64,000 bases of DNA from Sodalis ligni (GTDB taxonomy: Bacteria; Pseudomonadota; Gammaproteobacteria; Enterobacterales; Enterobacteriaceae). The stretch lies in contig NZ_CP075169.1 of assembly GCF_016865525.2 (NCBI RefSeq), forward strand, positions 2,914,337 to 2,978,336, given 5' to 3'. The position numbers were made by a program, and so were the translations under genes. Under the pieces are notes generated by a model. It was not told the DNA's origin. It ran no database searches and was given only the letters and a program-made list of their open reading frames with translations. Below, one piece after another: positions 1 through 9,090 of this stretch. Each line of letters opens with the position of its first letter. The stretch's first letter is position 1.

Positions 1-767
1 GCGTGGGCTGTGAAGACGCCTCCCGCGCCAGCGACGAAGAGTTGGGACAGATAGCGCGAGTGGCCGGCGATGCCGGCGCGCTGCGGCTGCGTTTTGCCGA
101 TACCCTGGGAGTACTGGATCCTTTCGCCACCTACGATCGCATTAAGGCGTTACGTTGTCACTGGGATGGCGACATCGAAATGCACGCCCATAACGACCTG
201 GGCCTGGCCACCGCCAATACCCTGGCGGCGGTGCGGGCCGGCGCCACCCACGTCAATACCACGGTAAACGGCCTGGGCGAAAGGGCCGGAAACGCGTCGC
301 TGGAAAGCGTGGCCATGGCGCTGGAGACCTGTCTGCATAGGGACACCGGCATCCGTTTCGAACACTTGCCCGGCCTTTGCCGTCAGGTGTCCGCGGCGGC
401 CCGCCGCCCCATCGACCCGCAGCAGCCCCTGGTGGGGGAACAGGTGTTTACACATGAATCGGGTATTCATGTCGCCGGTTTGTTGAAGAATGCCGCCTGC
501 TACCAGAGCATCGACCCGGCCCGTTTCGGCCGCCATCATACCCTGGTGCTGGGCAAGCATTCCGGGCGTCACGCCGTGACGCGCATTTTTGCCGATTTAG
601 GCTATACGCTGGCGGCGAGCCAGGCAGAGCAGCTGCTGCTGGTGCTGCGAAGCCGCGCCGAGGTGTGGAAACACAGCCCGTCGGAGGCGCAGTTGCAGCA
701 ATTATATAACGAATTATTCGGCGTACCGGGACCGGACATGGGGCTGGCGCTCTGCTCAGGGGGGTGA
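1..767 (+). CDS. nifV: Homocitrate synthase NifV, 3' part
   Basis: C-terminal 254 or so residues of NifV; the gene begins before the window. NifV condenses acetyl-CoA with 2-oxoglutarate to give homocitrate, the organic ligand of the iron-molybdenum cofactor of nitrogenase. Visible family signatures are the metal-binding HAHNDLG motif near residue 61 of the visible part, the GLGERAGN motif near 90 and GKHSGRHAV near 185, all typical of the isopropylmalate/homocitrate synthase family. The stop codon is followed after one base by nifW, so the genes are co-transcribed. Identification rests on these motifs plus the nifW-nifZ-nifM genes that follow in the usual order. Confidence 0.95.
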   Translation, partial: VGCEDASRASDEELGQIARVAGDAGALRLRFADTLGVLDPFATYDRIKALRCHWDGDIEMHAHNDLGLATANTLAAVRAGATHVNTTVNGLGERAGNASLESVAMALETCLHRDTGIRFEHLPGLCRQVSAAARRPIDPQQPLVGEQVFTHESGIHVAGLLKNAACYQSIDPARFGRHHTLVLGKHSGRHAVTRIFADLGYTLAASQAEQLLLVLRSRAEVWKHSPSEAQLQQLYNELFGVPGPDMGLALCSGG

Positions 768-768
768 T

Positions 769-1134
769 ATGGAATGGTTTAACGCAATACCGGGCATTGA
801 TGAGATTGATACCGCCGAGGGCTTTTTCGACTTTTTTGACTTGCCCTACGATCCGTCGGTTATCGTCGCCAAGCGCATGCATATCATGGGGGATTTTCAC
901 CAGCGGCTGGCCGCCATCATCACCGTGCCGCTGCGGGATATACCGGAGGGGGAAGCCGGGGCGGCGGTGCGTAACAAGGCGTACTGGTCCCTGGCCCGGC
1001 ATCTGCTGGGGTTGAGTTACGACCACTTTTTGCAGGGCACGCTGGCCGCACAGTCCGGTCTGGCGGTGTACCAGCGCAATAACAACAAGCGCTATTTCAT
1101 ACCGTTGAACGCCTTGAGCGAGGTGCGGCCATGA
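769..1134 (+). CDS. nifW: Nitrogenase-stabilizing/protective protein NifW
   Basis: 121-residue protein beginning MEWFNAIPGIDEI, matching the NifW opening seen in Klebsiella (MEWFYQIPGVDEL). NifW is thought to protect or help mature the MoFe protein, especially under oxygen exposure. The length is greater than the Klebsiella protein (about 86 residues) and close to the Azotobacter one. The ATG lies one base after the nifV stop, and the 3' end overlaps nifZ by 4 bp, so translation is probably coupled. No frameshift is seen. Confidence 0.92.
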   Translation: MEWFNAIPGIDEIDTAEGFFDFFDLPYDPSVIVAKRMHIMGDFHQRLAAIITVPLRDIPEGEAGAAVRNKAYWSLARHLLGLSYDHFLQGTLAAQSGLAVYQRNNNKRYFIPLNALSEVRP

Positions 1135-1574
1135 AACCCAGCTATGATTTCGGCTCCAGGGTCAGGGTTATCCGTTCGTTGCGCAATGACGGCACTTTCC
1201 CGGGCAAACCCCGCGGGGCGCTGCTGGTGCGTAAGGGCAGCATTGGTTATGTGCGGGAATGGGGCAGCTTTCTCCAGGATAATCTGATCTACCAGGTCCA
1301 TTTTGTGGAAGATGACTGTATCGTCGGTTGCCGGGAGCAGGAGCTGATTTCCGGCAGCGCGCCCTGGATTGCCGGCGAATTCCAGTACGGCGATTGGGTC
1401 AGCGCCGCGCTGCCCCTGGCCATTGCCGGCCAGCCGGTGGTGGTGGCGGGGCAGGTGGGGCAGATCATGGATGAAATCCGCGATCGGCAGCCCATGTCCT
1501 ATGTGGTGCTGTTCGACGGCCGGTTGTTCCAGGTGCCTGAAGCGGCGCTGGCGCCACAAGTATGCGAAAGCTAA
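1131..1574 (+). CDS. nifZ: Nitrogenase maturation protein NifZ
   Basis: 147-residue NifZ. The N-terminal segment (YDFGSRVRVIRSLRNDGTFPG) continues into a basic SH3-like fold with GYVREWG near residue 40, then a second GQVGQIMD-like repeat near residue 105, the two-repeat layout of NifZ. NifZ assists formation of the second P-cluster of the MoFe protein. Its ATG overlaps the nifW stop (ATGA), and nifM follows after 16 bp, giving a compact nifVWZM end of operon. Confidence 0.92.
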   Translation: MKPSYDFGSRVRVIRSLRNDGTFPGKPRGALLVRKGSIGYVREWGSFLQDNLIYQVHFVEDDCIVGCREQELISGSAPWIAGEFQYGDWVSAALPLAIAGQPVVVAGQVGQIMDEIRDRQPMSYVVLFDGRLFQVPEAALAPQVCES

Positions 1575-1590
1575 GGGGAGGCGGACCGCA

Positions 1591-2421
1591 ATGCAGCAAT
1601 GGCAGGTTTATACCCGTTTGACATTATCACTGTCTCTATACCGCAATCCGCCGTGGTTATTGAGCGCGGAGCAGTCCGACGAATTCGAGCGGCAATATCA
1701 CCGCCAGGTCAGCCTCGAAAGTCGGATAGAGGAACAGGCCGCGGCATGGGACATGTTCGCTTCTGAAGGTGAGGTTCAGGCCGCCCTGGACGCATTGAAT
1801 CTGCGGGTGGCCGCTCAGGAGGAGTGGCCGGCGCAGCTGGCGCGCAGCGGTTTGGATCGCAACGGCCTCTATCGGGCCATGGCTCATCAGGTCCTGCTGG
1901 AAAAAGTCCTGGCACAGGTAGCCGAACAGGCCCCAGGGCCGGACGAGCAGCGTGTGGTTGAGTGGTACAAAGCGCACCAGGGGCAGTTTATCCGGCCTGA
2001 GCAGCGCCAGTGCAGCCATATCCTGTTGACGGTGGACGAAGATCAGCCGGATTGCCAGCCTCGCGAGGTGCGCCAACGCATAGACGAGATACATGCTCGC
2101 CTGGCGGAGGACTTCGGACAGTTTCCCCTGCTGGCCCAGCGCCACTCCCAATGTCCCACCGCCCTGGACGGCGGCAATCTGGGCTGGGTCAGCCGCGGCT
2201 TGCTGTTTGAATCCCTGGATAAAACGTTATTCGGAATGACGGCGCCGGGCATCAGCGAGGTGGTGGATAGCCCCATCGGGCTGCATATCCTCCATTACCG
2301 CGACATCCGCCCCGCCTCCACGCTGCCCCCTGACGAGGCCATAGCGTCCATTCGCCGGCAGTTCCGGGAAAAACTGCAAAAGCAGCACCAGCGGGTATGG
2401 CTGAAGGGGCTTCGCCCCTGA
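1591..2421 (+). CDS. nifM: NifM, parvulin-type peptidyl-prolyl isomerase for NifH maturation
   Basis: 276-residue NifM, which is needed to mature the nitrogenase Fe protein (NifH). The start ATG at 1591 has a strong ribosome site (AAGGGGAGG) eight to nine bases upstream; an open frame extends further upstream but has no nif-like content. Residues about 1-130 form the helical N-terminal domain. Residues about 140-245 form the parvulin PPIase domain, with CSHILLTVDE, GGNLGWVSRG and a final PIGLHILHYRDI strand. It is the last gene of this nif transcript; in Klebsiella the next gene is nifF, but here an unrelated biosynthetic island intervenes. Confidence 0.92.
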   Translation: MQQWQVYTRLTLSLSLYRNPPWLLSAEQSDEFERQYHRQVSLESRIEEQAAAWDMFASEGEVQAALDALNLRVAAQEEWPAQLARSGLDRNGLYRAMAHQVLLEKVLAQVAEQAPGPDEQRVVEWYKAHQGQFIRPEQRQCSHILLTVDEDQPDCQPREVRQRIDEIHARLAEDFGQFPLLAQRHSQCPTALDGGNLGWVSRGLLFESLDKTLFGMTAPGISEVVDSPIGLHILHYRDIRPASTLPPDEAIASIRRQFREKLQKQHQRVWLKGLRP

Positions 2422-2460
2422 TAGCGCTGCTAATGATATCAAGCGCGGCAGTCTAAAATG

Positions 2461-2685
2461 TTAATTAACCGGAAGCGGCGCATCGGTTAATAAACGATAA
2501 TCCATAATGTCCCACCAGTCCTGTTGTTCAATATAGCGGTTGCTCCATTCCGGGCCTTCACACAGCTCCACTACCGATTTGCAATATTCTCCCAAGGCTT
2601 CGCTATCGGCGAACGAGACATAATGTTCCAGACAATAATCATCTTCACCCACGGTCCTTATATACCAGCGTTTGTTTTGTGCCAT
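2461..2685 (-). CDS. Small acidic protein of unknown function
   Basis: 74-residue open frame on the minus strand, convergent with nifM (40 bp between the stops). It starts MAQNKRWYIRTVGEDDYCLEHYV and is rich in acidic and aromatic residues (several Trp and Tyr). I do not recognise a family. A clear Shine-Dalgarno is not visible. It lies exactly at the border between the nif operon and the biosynthetic island, so it could belong to either or be a chance frame. Codon use and amino-acid composition look like a real soluble protein. Confidence 0.45.
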   Translation of the reverse strand: MAQNKRWYIRTVGEDDYCLEHYVSFADSEALGEYCKSVVELCEGPEWSNRYIEQQDWWDIMDYRLLTDAPLPVN

Positions 2686-3340
2686 GGACAGTCGCCCATA
2701 GAACCATTTATCACGATCTGAAACCCATTGCCAAAGGCCGTAAGATCCCGGCGGGCACGCAAGGTAGGTTTATAAAGATACATAAGGTGCAACATAACGT
2801 TATCTCCTCGCCATCAAGATGTATTTATTTTATCTACCTTTCTAATGACATGCCCGGTTAGTGCACCAATGATAAAAGGTATCTCTGGATGTTTTTAATC
2901 GGCACGGCCGGAGACAAAGGTCACTTTTTATACGAAAATTATCTAAGTATTTTATCGATTAAAATTTGATAATGATCACGTTGTGAGATGCCTAAGAGCG
3001 AATGTTAAAAAGAGTATGCGACGGGGCTGGAAAGGACATAGGAAGGCGTGTCAATCACTCTTTTAATACTCAAGCGTGAACCCATGAATAGACTGGTTTT
3101 GAGAAATTATATAATAAACCTATGAAGTAGATTTTATTCATTGTCGTTTGATTCTTCCCAGGAGTACTACTATTTTAAAGAAAATGAAAAGACATCATAT
3201 TATGAGCAGACGTTTTCGGTCCTCTCTGGTTATATGATCTTTTTGCTAGCCTGTAGACCGATAAAAGGCAAGAATGCGTAATGTCCCCTAAGCTTTTTCG
3301 TATTTATTCATCGACCTTCCACGGACGGAGTAATCCCATG
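2686..3340. other. AT-rich intergenic left border of the biosynthetic island
   Basis: About 650 bp with no convincing gene and much lower GC than its neighbours. It probably contains the promoter for the first island gene. A TATAAT hexamer lies at 3110-3115, but no good -35 element stands at the right distance. A short inverted repeat (TCAC-GTT-GTGA) lies near 2976-2986. No insertion sequence, tRNA or clear attachment repeat is visible. Confidence 0.5.
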
Positions 3341-4646
3341 ATGCGTCTACAACTTGGCCAGCTCTATGATATTGAATATTCTTTAAATCCGATGAATCTT
3401 TTTTCGGCGAAGTTCTGCTGCCGTTGGAGAGGCTGAATCCAGCCTATGCCGAAGAGGCGGTACGGCATCTGGTGGCTACATTCGAAATGCTGAGGGCCTG
3501 TTTCATTTTTAACGGTATCGACAGCCGGACAAATATCCTTTCCGCCGATGATTCCTGCTTCAACCAAGCGTTCGAATGCCGTCCATCATCCGTCTCCGCG
3601 GATACGCGACAGGCAGATCTTACGGAGTATGTGAATGAAACTAGAAAGAGAATGTCCGTCGGGATACCGCCTTTGTTCCGGTATTGTCTTTTCACCAGCC
3701 ATAACCCCCAACATCAGCGCGTGATATTTATCATCAGCCATTTGATATGTGACGGCATTTCCAGCAGGATCCTCTGGCGAGAATTTTCACGGGCCTACCG
3801 GTGCGCGGCAAAAGGGGGCGTCATTCCGCGGCAGTGCAACCGGCATTACCGCCGACTTGGGCAGGAGTTGATTAACCGGCACTGTTCGCTGATGGGACAG
3901 GAACGCATTTTTTTAACGCCCACGGCGGGTAAAAGAATCGATATAATGGCGAGCGCGCTATCGAGGGATCGCCCGGTCTGCTTAATGAAGAACCGGCGTA
4001 CCGAAACCCGGCGCTTTCATGGCGAATCCCTTGCGCAGCTGCATTTTGCGGCTCGGGGGCAAGGATTGAGTTTATCGGAGTTTTTTCTGATGCTTCTGCT
4101 GCGAGCGCTTGCCTCAGTCTATGGCGAAGGTTTCGTCGCCGTCACGCTCTGGTTTGCGCCGCATTTTATCGGTGAGTGGCGAACGCCGGTATATGACCTG
4201 GTGGGCTCGGCGGCATTTCCAATGTCCGCATGGTTCTCAACGCAAGTTCATCAGGAGACAGCGGACGCCACCGTTGCCCTGAAACAGGGGTTATATGCCG
4301 CCATGGCGTGCGCCGCAGATTATGCCGCCTGGTTTTACGCGCCGGTCGCCATGGTACAAAGACCGACAATGCCGTCCATCAGCTTTAATTTCGTCGGCGA
4401 TCCCCGGTTTTCGCCGGATATTCTTGCTTACCGTCTGGCCCCTGAAGAGGTGCGCATCGGCCGGGCCGATAATGAACTTGCCGAGTCCCTCTCAGTTGTG
4501 AAATTGAGACCTATGGCGATATGCTTGAACTCACTTTGGCGGCGTATCCCGATGGAGGTCTGGCCTCTCTCCCTTCCTTGCTTTTATTCAATATAGAAAA
4601 GGAATTATTTCCGCTGCTGGCCACTAAAAGTAAAAAGCGATTATAA
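3341..4646 (+). pseudogene. Free-standing condensation-domain protein, two apparent frameshifts
   Basis: A single condensation (C) domain of about 435 residues, the size of free-standing NRPS condensation enzymes such as VibH. The active-site region reads ISHLICDGISS, keeping the second His and the DG of the HHxxxDG motif. The reading begins at ATG 3341 (MRLQLGQLYDIEY), shifts frame near 3378, runs open to about 4495, then shifts again (ETYGDMLELTLAAYPDG and on) and stops at 4646. Such enzymes join a carrier-bound acyl chain to an amine, so it could build or release an amide in the product. The frameshifts may be read errors or real inactivation. It precedes the first PKS gene in the same direction. 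Confidence 0.72.
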
Positions 4647-5088
4647 GCTTGTGATTGTTGGAAATTTCATATTACCCGTAATTAACTTAACCGTTTTCTT
4701 CTTTTGGTGAAGTTATGAGTGCCATTACCAGACTTTATGCTATATATATATTATAAAAATAGTGAGGCTCAACGACATCAATAATGCCAATAATGAGTGT
4801 GATTATATAATGTGGCAACTCGAAATTTTAGTGAAACTTTTTTGATAAAAGTGAATAAAACAAGGGATTTTAAAATCTATATAGGGTATTAATATATATT
4901 AGGATGATTTGCTGCTTGTCTAAATCGGTTAATTTTATCAAAACCGGATTGCTATCTTTCTGCGATAATGGTATTTCTTGGATACCATTAAATTTTAGCA
5001 TGAAAACCATCCTCTTTCATAGGATGGCAAACTTATATTAAATATACAATATTAAACTGATGGGACTATTAAGCAAAGGGAATGTTGC
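4647..5088. other. AT-rich leader region upstream of the first PKS gene
   Basis: About 440 bp, very AT-rich, without a gene. It includes a run of alternating A/T near 4740-4755 and two perfect stem-loops close to the PKS start (listed separately). The ribosome site AAGGGA lies seven bases before the PKS ATG at 5089. The promoter is presumably here, but I cannot pick one with confidence. Confidence 0.5.
4966..5027 (+). promoter_or_regulatory. Tandem perfect stem-loops in the PKS leader
   Basis: Two perfect inverted repeats stand 16 bp apart, 61-122 bp before the PKS start. The first has 9-bp arms TAATGGTAT / ATACCATTA (4966-4974 and 4982-4990) around a 7-base loop. The second has 7-bp arms CCATCCT / AGGATGG (5007-5013 and 5021-5027) around a 7-base loop. 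They could be protein operators or RNA hairpins that control expression of the whole cluster. Their function is inferred only from symmetry and position. Confidence 0.5.
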
Positions 5089-8000
5089 ATGAATATACAG
5101 TCTGGCTTCATCCATATACAAAATATTATTCTTCAAGAACTGGATCCGGGCTGTACTGACTATATTTCCCCGCACGACCGCATGGGAACGCGGATAACGG
5201 ATTCCGTTGCCGCTGCCGCTTTTATCGGCCGCCTGTCACGACGGCTTGATCGAGCAGTACCGCTCAGGGTGTTTTGGGACTATCCCACTGCCGCTGAACT
5301 GGCCGGATATCTTGCCGAACCCTCTCCGGCGCCGGCGAGTTTCCCCCCGGATGGAATCAAGAGCGCGCGAGCGACCTCCCTTGAACCCATTGCCGTTGTC
5401 GGGTTGGCCTGCCGCATGCCGGGCGCCGGCGACGCGGCGGCGTTTCGGCGCTTGCTCAGGGCGGGTCGTTGCGCAGTGGGACCGATACCCGAGGGCCGTT
5501 TCATTGCCGGCGCGTTGCAGCAGCGGTGGAGCAATCCATCATACAGAGGAGGCTTTTTGCCTGATGTGGCGGCCTTTGATCGGCGGATTTTCGGCATCTC
5601 CCGTCATGAGTCTTCCAAGATGGATCCGCAACAGAAATTGGTGCTTGAGGCGGGCTGGTCCGCTATCGAAGACGCAGGACTTGATCCGGTTGGCCTCAAA
5701 GGGGCGCGAGGCGGAGTATTTATCGGCGCCATGTGGAATGATTTTGCCCATTATGCCATTTCGGGAGAGATGTCCGCACACTCCGCCACCGGAATGGATC
5801 CCAGTATCATTTCGGCTCGCCTATCGTTTCTGCTCGGGTTATCGGGGCCCTCCCTGACGATAAATACGGCATGTTCTTCATCGTTGGCGGCCGTCCATTT
5901 GGCCTGCCAAAGTCTGCGGGCGGGAGAGTGCGAATTCGCCTTGGCGGGTGGGGTGAATGTGATCCTGTCCGAGCACAGCAACGCGGCCATGCACGCGCTC
6001 GGCGTGTTATCGCCGACGGGCGCCTGTCATGCCTTCGCGGCACCGGCCGACGGTTACGCCCGTGCCGAAGGCTGCGGTATCCTGCTGTTGAAGCCCCTGT
6101 ACGCGGCTCTCGGGGATGGCAACCCAATCTATGGAACGGTATGTGCCAGCGGGGTCAATAACAACGGTTACAGTACTTCCCTGACCGCTCCATCGGCGCG
6201 GGCTCAGGCGGCCCTGATGCGGGAAGTCTGCCGTCAGGGGGAAATTACGCCCGGTGATGTGGACTACCTCGAGGCTCATGGCACGGGAACATTGCTGGGG
6301 GATCCCATTGAGGCAGCAGCGGCCGCCGAGGTGTATTGCCGGGGGCAAAACAGGACCCGACCCTTGATTGTCGGCTCGGTGAAGGCCAATATCGGTCATT
6401 GCGAGGCCGCGTCCGGCGTGGCCGGCTTGATTAAGATTTTGCTCGCCATGCATGACGGCGAGATACCGCCGCAGGCTAATTTTCAGCATCCCAGCCCCCA
6501 TATCGACCTATCGGCATTAGGCATAACCCTTCCCCGGCAACCGGTTCCCTGGCCAGCGGGCAACGGCAGGCGCCTGGCGGCGCTGAGTTCTTTTGGGTTC
6601 GGCGGGACCAAAGCCCATGCCCTTATTGCCGATATCTGGCAGAGTCAATGCCGTTTTAGCCGGCCCGCGCGGAAGACCGGCGATGCCAAGGACGACCGCC
6701 GCAGCATGAGCGAGAAAACAGGCGCGCCGGTCAAGGAGACAATGGCATCGAACATCGCCCTTGTGCTGGACAAGGATACGATGGCATCGAACAAAGGCGG
6801 TGCGGCGGGCATTCACTCCAGTGTTGATATGGTTGCCGATAATAGCCGTGGCGCGACGCTGTTATTCTCCGGGCAGGGATCGCATTGGACCGGCATGGGG
6901 TTAGCGCTGGCCGCCGTCGATCCGGTTTTTCGGTACAGGATAAAAATCTGTGATGGCGTGGTACGTCAAATTGCCGGTTGGTCCCCGGCCCAACGGCTGT
7001 ACTCGCCCAATGAGGGCTTTACCGACATCCGTATCGCCTGGCCGTGCCATCTCGCCATTCAATTGGCTATTGCCGATGTCTGGCGCAGCCGGGGAGTGTC
7101 GGTGACCGCCGTGGCGGGGCACAGCATCGGCGAACTGGCCGCGGCTCATTGGGCGGGCATGCTGTCTCTCGAAGAGGCCTTCGCCATCTCTTTGGCCCAG
7201 GCGAAGTGGGCCGCCGGCCAATCTGGCGTAATGGCGTTAATCGGCCTGGATTGGACGCGGACCGGCGCATTGTTAAAACAAATCGGCTTGCCAATCCATC
7301 GCGCGATTCAGCACCAAGAGAACGCCACCGTGGTGTCGGGCAATGTGGAAACAATGGCCTTTCTCAAATCGGCTTGTATCGCCCATCGTATTGATTTCAC
7401 TCCGGTAAATACGGCGGCCGCGGGACATCGGCCGGTGACGGATGCTGATCTCGAAGGGCTGGAGGCGGTACTGCCAAAAATAACCGCCGCGCCGCCGGCA
7501 ATGAGGTTTTTTTCAGCCCTGGCCGGGGAGGCAGCGGCGACAGACGGTCTGCCATGGACGCATTGGCGCGATCTGCTGATAAAGCCGCTTTATTGGCGTG
7601 ATCATTTGAACATCGTCATGGCCGAAGATCGCTCGGTATTTATCGAAATTTCACCTCATCCTGTGGTGCTGTCGACGCTGCCGCCGGAGAGTGACGGGAA
7701 AAGGGTTGCAGTCGCCAGCGCCCGCAAAGATCAATTCGCCCCACAGATTATGGATGAGGCGATGGCCATGCTGATACGTCACGGTGTTGAGCTTTCTCAA
7801 CCCATGACCTACGGCGCTTCCGCCGGCGACGGCCCGAAGCGGCGAGCCCTTCAGAGGGAACATGCCCTTAGGCTGCTGCCGGTGTCGGCGCGCTCCCCGG
7901 ATGTTCTTGGCGCGCGATGTTGCCAACTGGCGGCATTGCTCGAGGATCCGGCCGTGTCGTTATCCGATCTCAGCTTCACCCTGGCGACCCGACCGGTACA

Positions 8001-9090
8001 TTATGCCCATAGGGCGGCGGTTGTCGTTGCCGATAAGAAGGATGCCATTCGGGAATTGACGGCTTTCGCCGGTAACACGGCAAGGCCCGCATTAGCCAAA
8101 TTGGAACACACGGCTATCAAACGGGTCGCATTGCTGTGCTCCGCCCGCCACTGGATGTCGTCCGGGGATGTGGCGGCATTGATTGAGCAGCCGGCTTTTC
8201 GTTTGACCTATCATCGCGGCAGGCAGGCTCTGCAAACGCTTTCGGTATCTGACAAAAGCGGTATCGGCGCCGCTTTCCTTCAGCAAATTTCCCTGGCTGC
8301 GCTGCTATCTTGGTATGGCGTCGAACGGGCTGAATTTATCGGCCTCGACGAGGGTGGGGTGATCGCCGCCCATTTGAATGGGCACCTGACGTTTTCCGAC
8401 GCCGTGGCGCAATTGCGCCAAAGCGCGGAACCACCGGTGCAGCCGTCGTCATATGACCGTCCGGCCGATGGGGGGGCAATAAACCTGGCGCCGGCGCCAG
8501 GAGACCCGGATGAACAAGGGGAAACACTGCCGGCGGCGCCGGAAAATCATTTCCAGGCAGTAATACCCCTGACGCTTTGCGTGGATAACAACGTGTCGCC
8601 TGAGAGGGGGGACGCGCTTACCGCAGGTTATGGCGCACAAGGTTTCCAACCCGTATCCGGCGCAGCCCATGAACGTTTATTGAGGCTGTTGGGCACGTTA
8701 TATTCGCTGGGTTCGATAGAAGATCCGCGCCGGCTGGGCGGACAGGGCTCTAACATCATATTGCCGGAACAGCCCTGGAGGCATGATAAGTCAGACTATC
8801 CGGACAGCGCGGCAGCCGATGATGTCAACGGCCCGCCCGCTAAGAAGCCGATAAAGCTGTATGAGCCGCAATGGATTGCAACGCCGCACGCTTGCGCTTT
8901 ACCTGACCGGAGCCGTGCCTGCGACGATAAGGACGAAGACAACGGGGACGGCATCCCAGGTTCTGCCGGGGCGGGGATGGTGATTTTTGCCGAGCCCGAC
9001 CTTGAAAAGCAGCTAAAGGCCCGGGTTTTGGCAGGCAGGCGTTTTGGGTGGCGTGCGGCGACCGCTACCACGTCCATCGGCATAACGTGA
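5089..9090 (+). CDS. Type I polyketide synthase, N-terminal part (ACP-KS-AT-degenerate AT)
   Basis: First PKS of the island, 1333 residues in this frame. Order: an ACP-like domain (about residues 15-78, candidate phosphopantetheine Ser39 in TDSV); a ketosynthase (about 99-520) with Cys262 in NTACSSS, EAHGTGT and NIGHCE; an acyltransferase (about 590-895) with Ser679 in GHSIGE; then a second AT-like region (about 925-1230) where GHSxGE has become GLDEGG, so it is presumably dead. The Arg normally following GHSxGE by some 25 residues, which holds the malonyl carboxylate, appears as Lys, and the HAFH/YASH site reads AAGH, so substrate choice is unclear. The frame ends at 9090, but the protein continues in another frame from about 9048 (KR and ACP), implying one indel. 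Confidence 0.88.
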   Translation: MNIQSGFIHIQNIILQELDPGCTDYISPHDRMGTRITDSVAAAAFIGRLSRRLDRAVPLRVFWDYPTAAELAGYLAEPSPAPASFPPDGIKSARATSLEPIAVVGLACRMPGAGDAAAFRRLLRAGRCAVGPIPEGRFIAGALQQRWSNPSYRGGFLPDVAAFDRRIFGISRHESSKMDPQQKLVLEAGWSAIEDAGLDPVGLKGARGGVFIGAMWNDFAHYAISGEMSAHSATGMDPSIISARLSFLLGLSGPSLTINTACSSSLAAVHLACQSLRAGECEFALAGGVNVILSEHSNAAMHALGVLSPTGACHAFAAPADGYARAEGCGILLLKPLYAALGDGNPIYGTVCASGVNNNGYSTSLTAPSARAQAALMREVCRQGEITPGDVDYLEAHGTGTLLGDPIEAAAAAEVYCRGQNRTRPLIVGSVKANIGHCEAASGVAGLIKILLAMHDGEIPPQANFQHPSPHIDLSALGITLPRQPVPWPAGNGRRLAALSSFGFGGTKAHALIADIWQSQCRFSRPARKTGDAKDDRRSMSEKTGAPVKETMASNIALVLDKDTMASNKGGAAGIHSSVDMVADNSRGATLLFSGQGSHWTGMGLALAAVDPVFRYRIKICDGVVRQIAGWSPAQRLYSPNEGFTDIRIAWPCHLAIQLAIADVWRSRGVSVTAVAGHSIGELAAAHWAGMLSLEEAFAISLAQAKWAAGQSGVMALIGLDWTRTGALLKQIGLPIHRAIQHQENATVVSGNVETMAFLKSACIAHRIDFTPVNTAAAGHRPVTDADLEGLEAVLPKITAAPPAMRFFSALAGEAAATDGLPWTHWRDLLIKPLYWRDHLNIVMAEDRSVFIEISPHPVVLSTLPPESDGKRVAVASARKDQFAPQIMDEAMAMLIRHGVELSQPMTYGASAGDGPKRRALQREHALRLLPVSARSPDVLGARCCQLAALLEDPAVSLSDLSFTLATRPVHYAHRAAVVVADKKDAIRELTAFAGNTARPALAKLEHTAIKRVALLCSARHWMSSGDVAALIEQPAFRLTYHRGRQALQTLSVSDKSGIGAAFLQQISLAALLSWYGVERAEFIGLDEGGVIAAHLNGHLTFSDAVAQLRQSAEPPVQPSSYDRPADGGAINLAPAPGDPDEQGETLPAAPENHFQAVIPLTLCVDNNVSPERGDALTAGYGAQGFQPVSGAAHERLLRLLGTLYSLGSIEDPRRLGGQGSNIILPEQPWRHDKSDYPDSAAADDVNGPPAKKPIKLYEPQWIATPHACALPDRSRACDDKDEDNGDGIPGSAGAGMVIFAEPDLEKQLKARVLAGRRFGWRAATATTSIGIT

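Noticed and set aside
2968..2990. Possible Fur box (GATAATGATCACG...) near the island border
   Set aside because: Only about the first half of the consensus matches; the second half does not.
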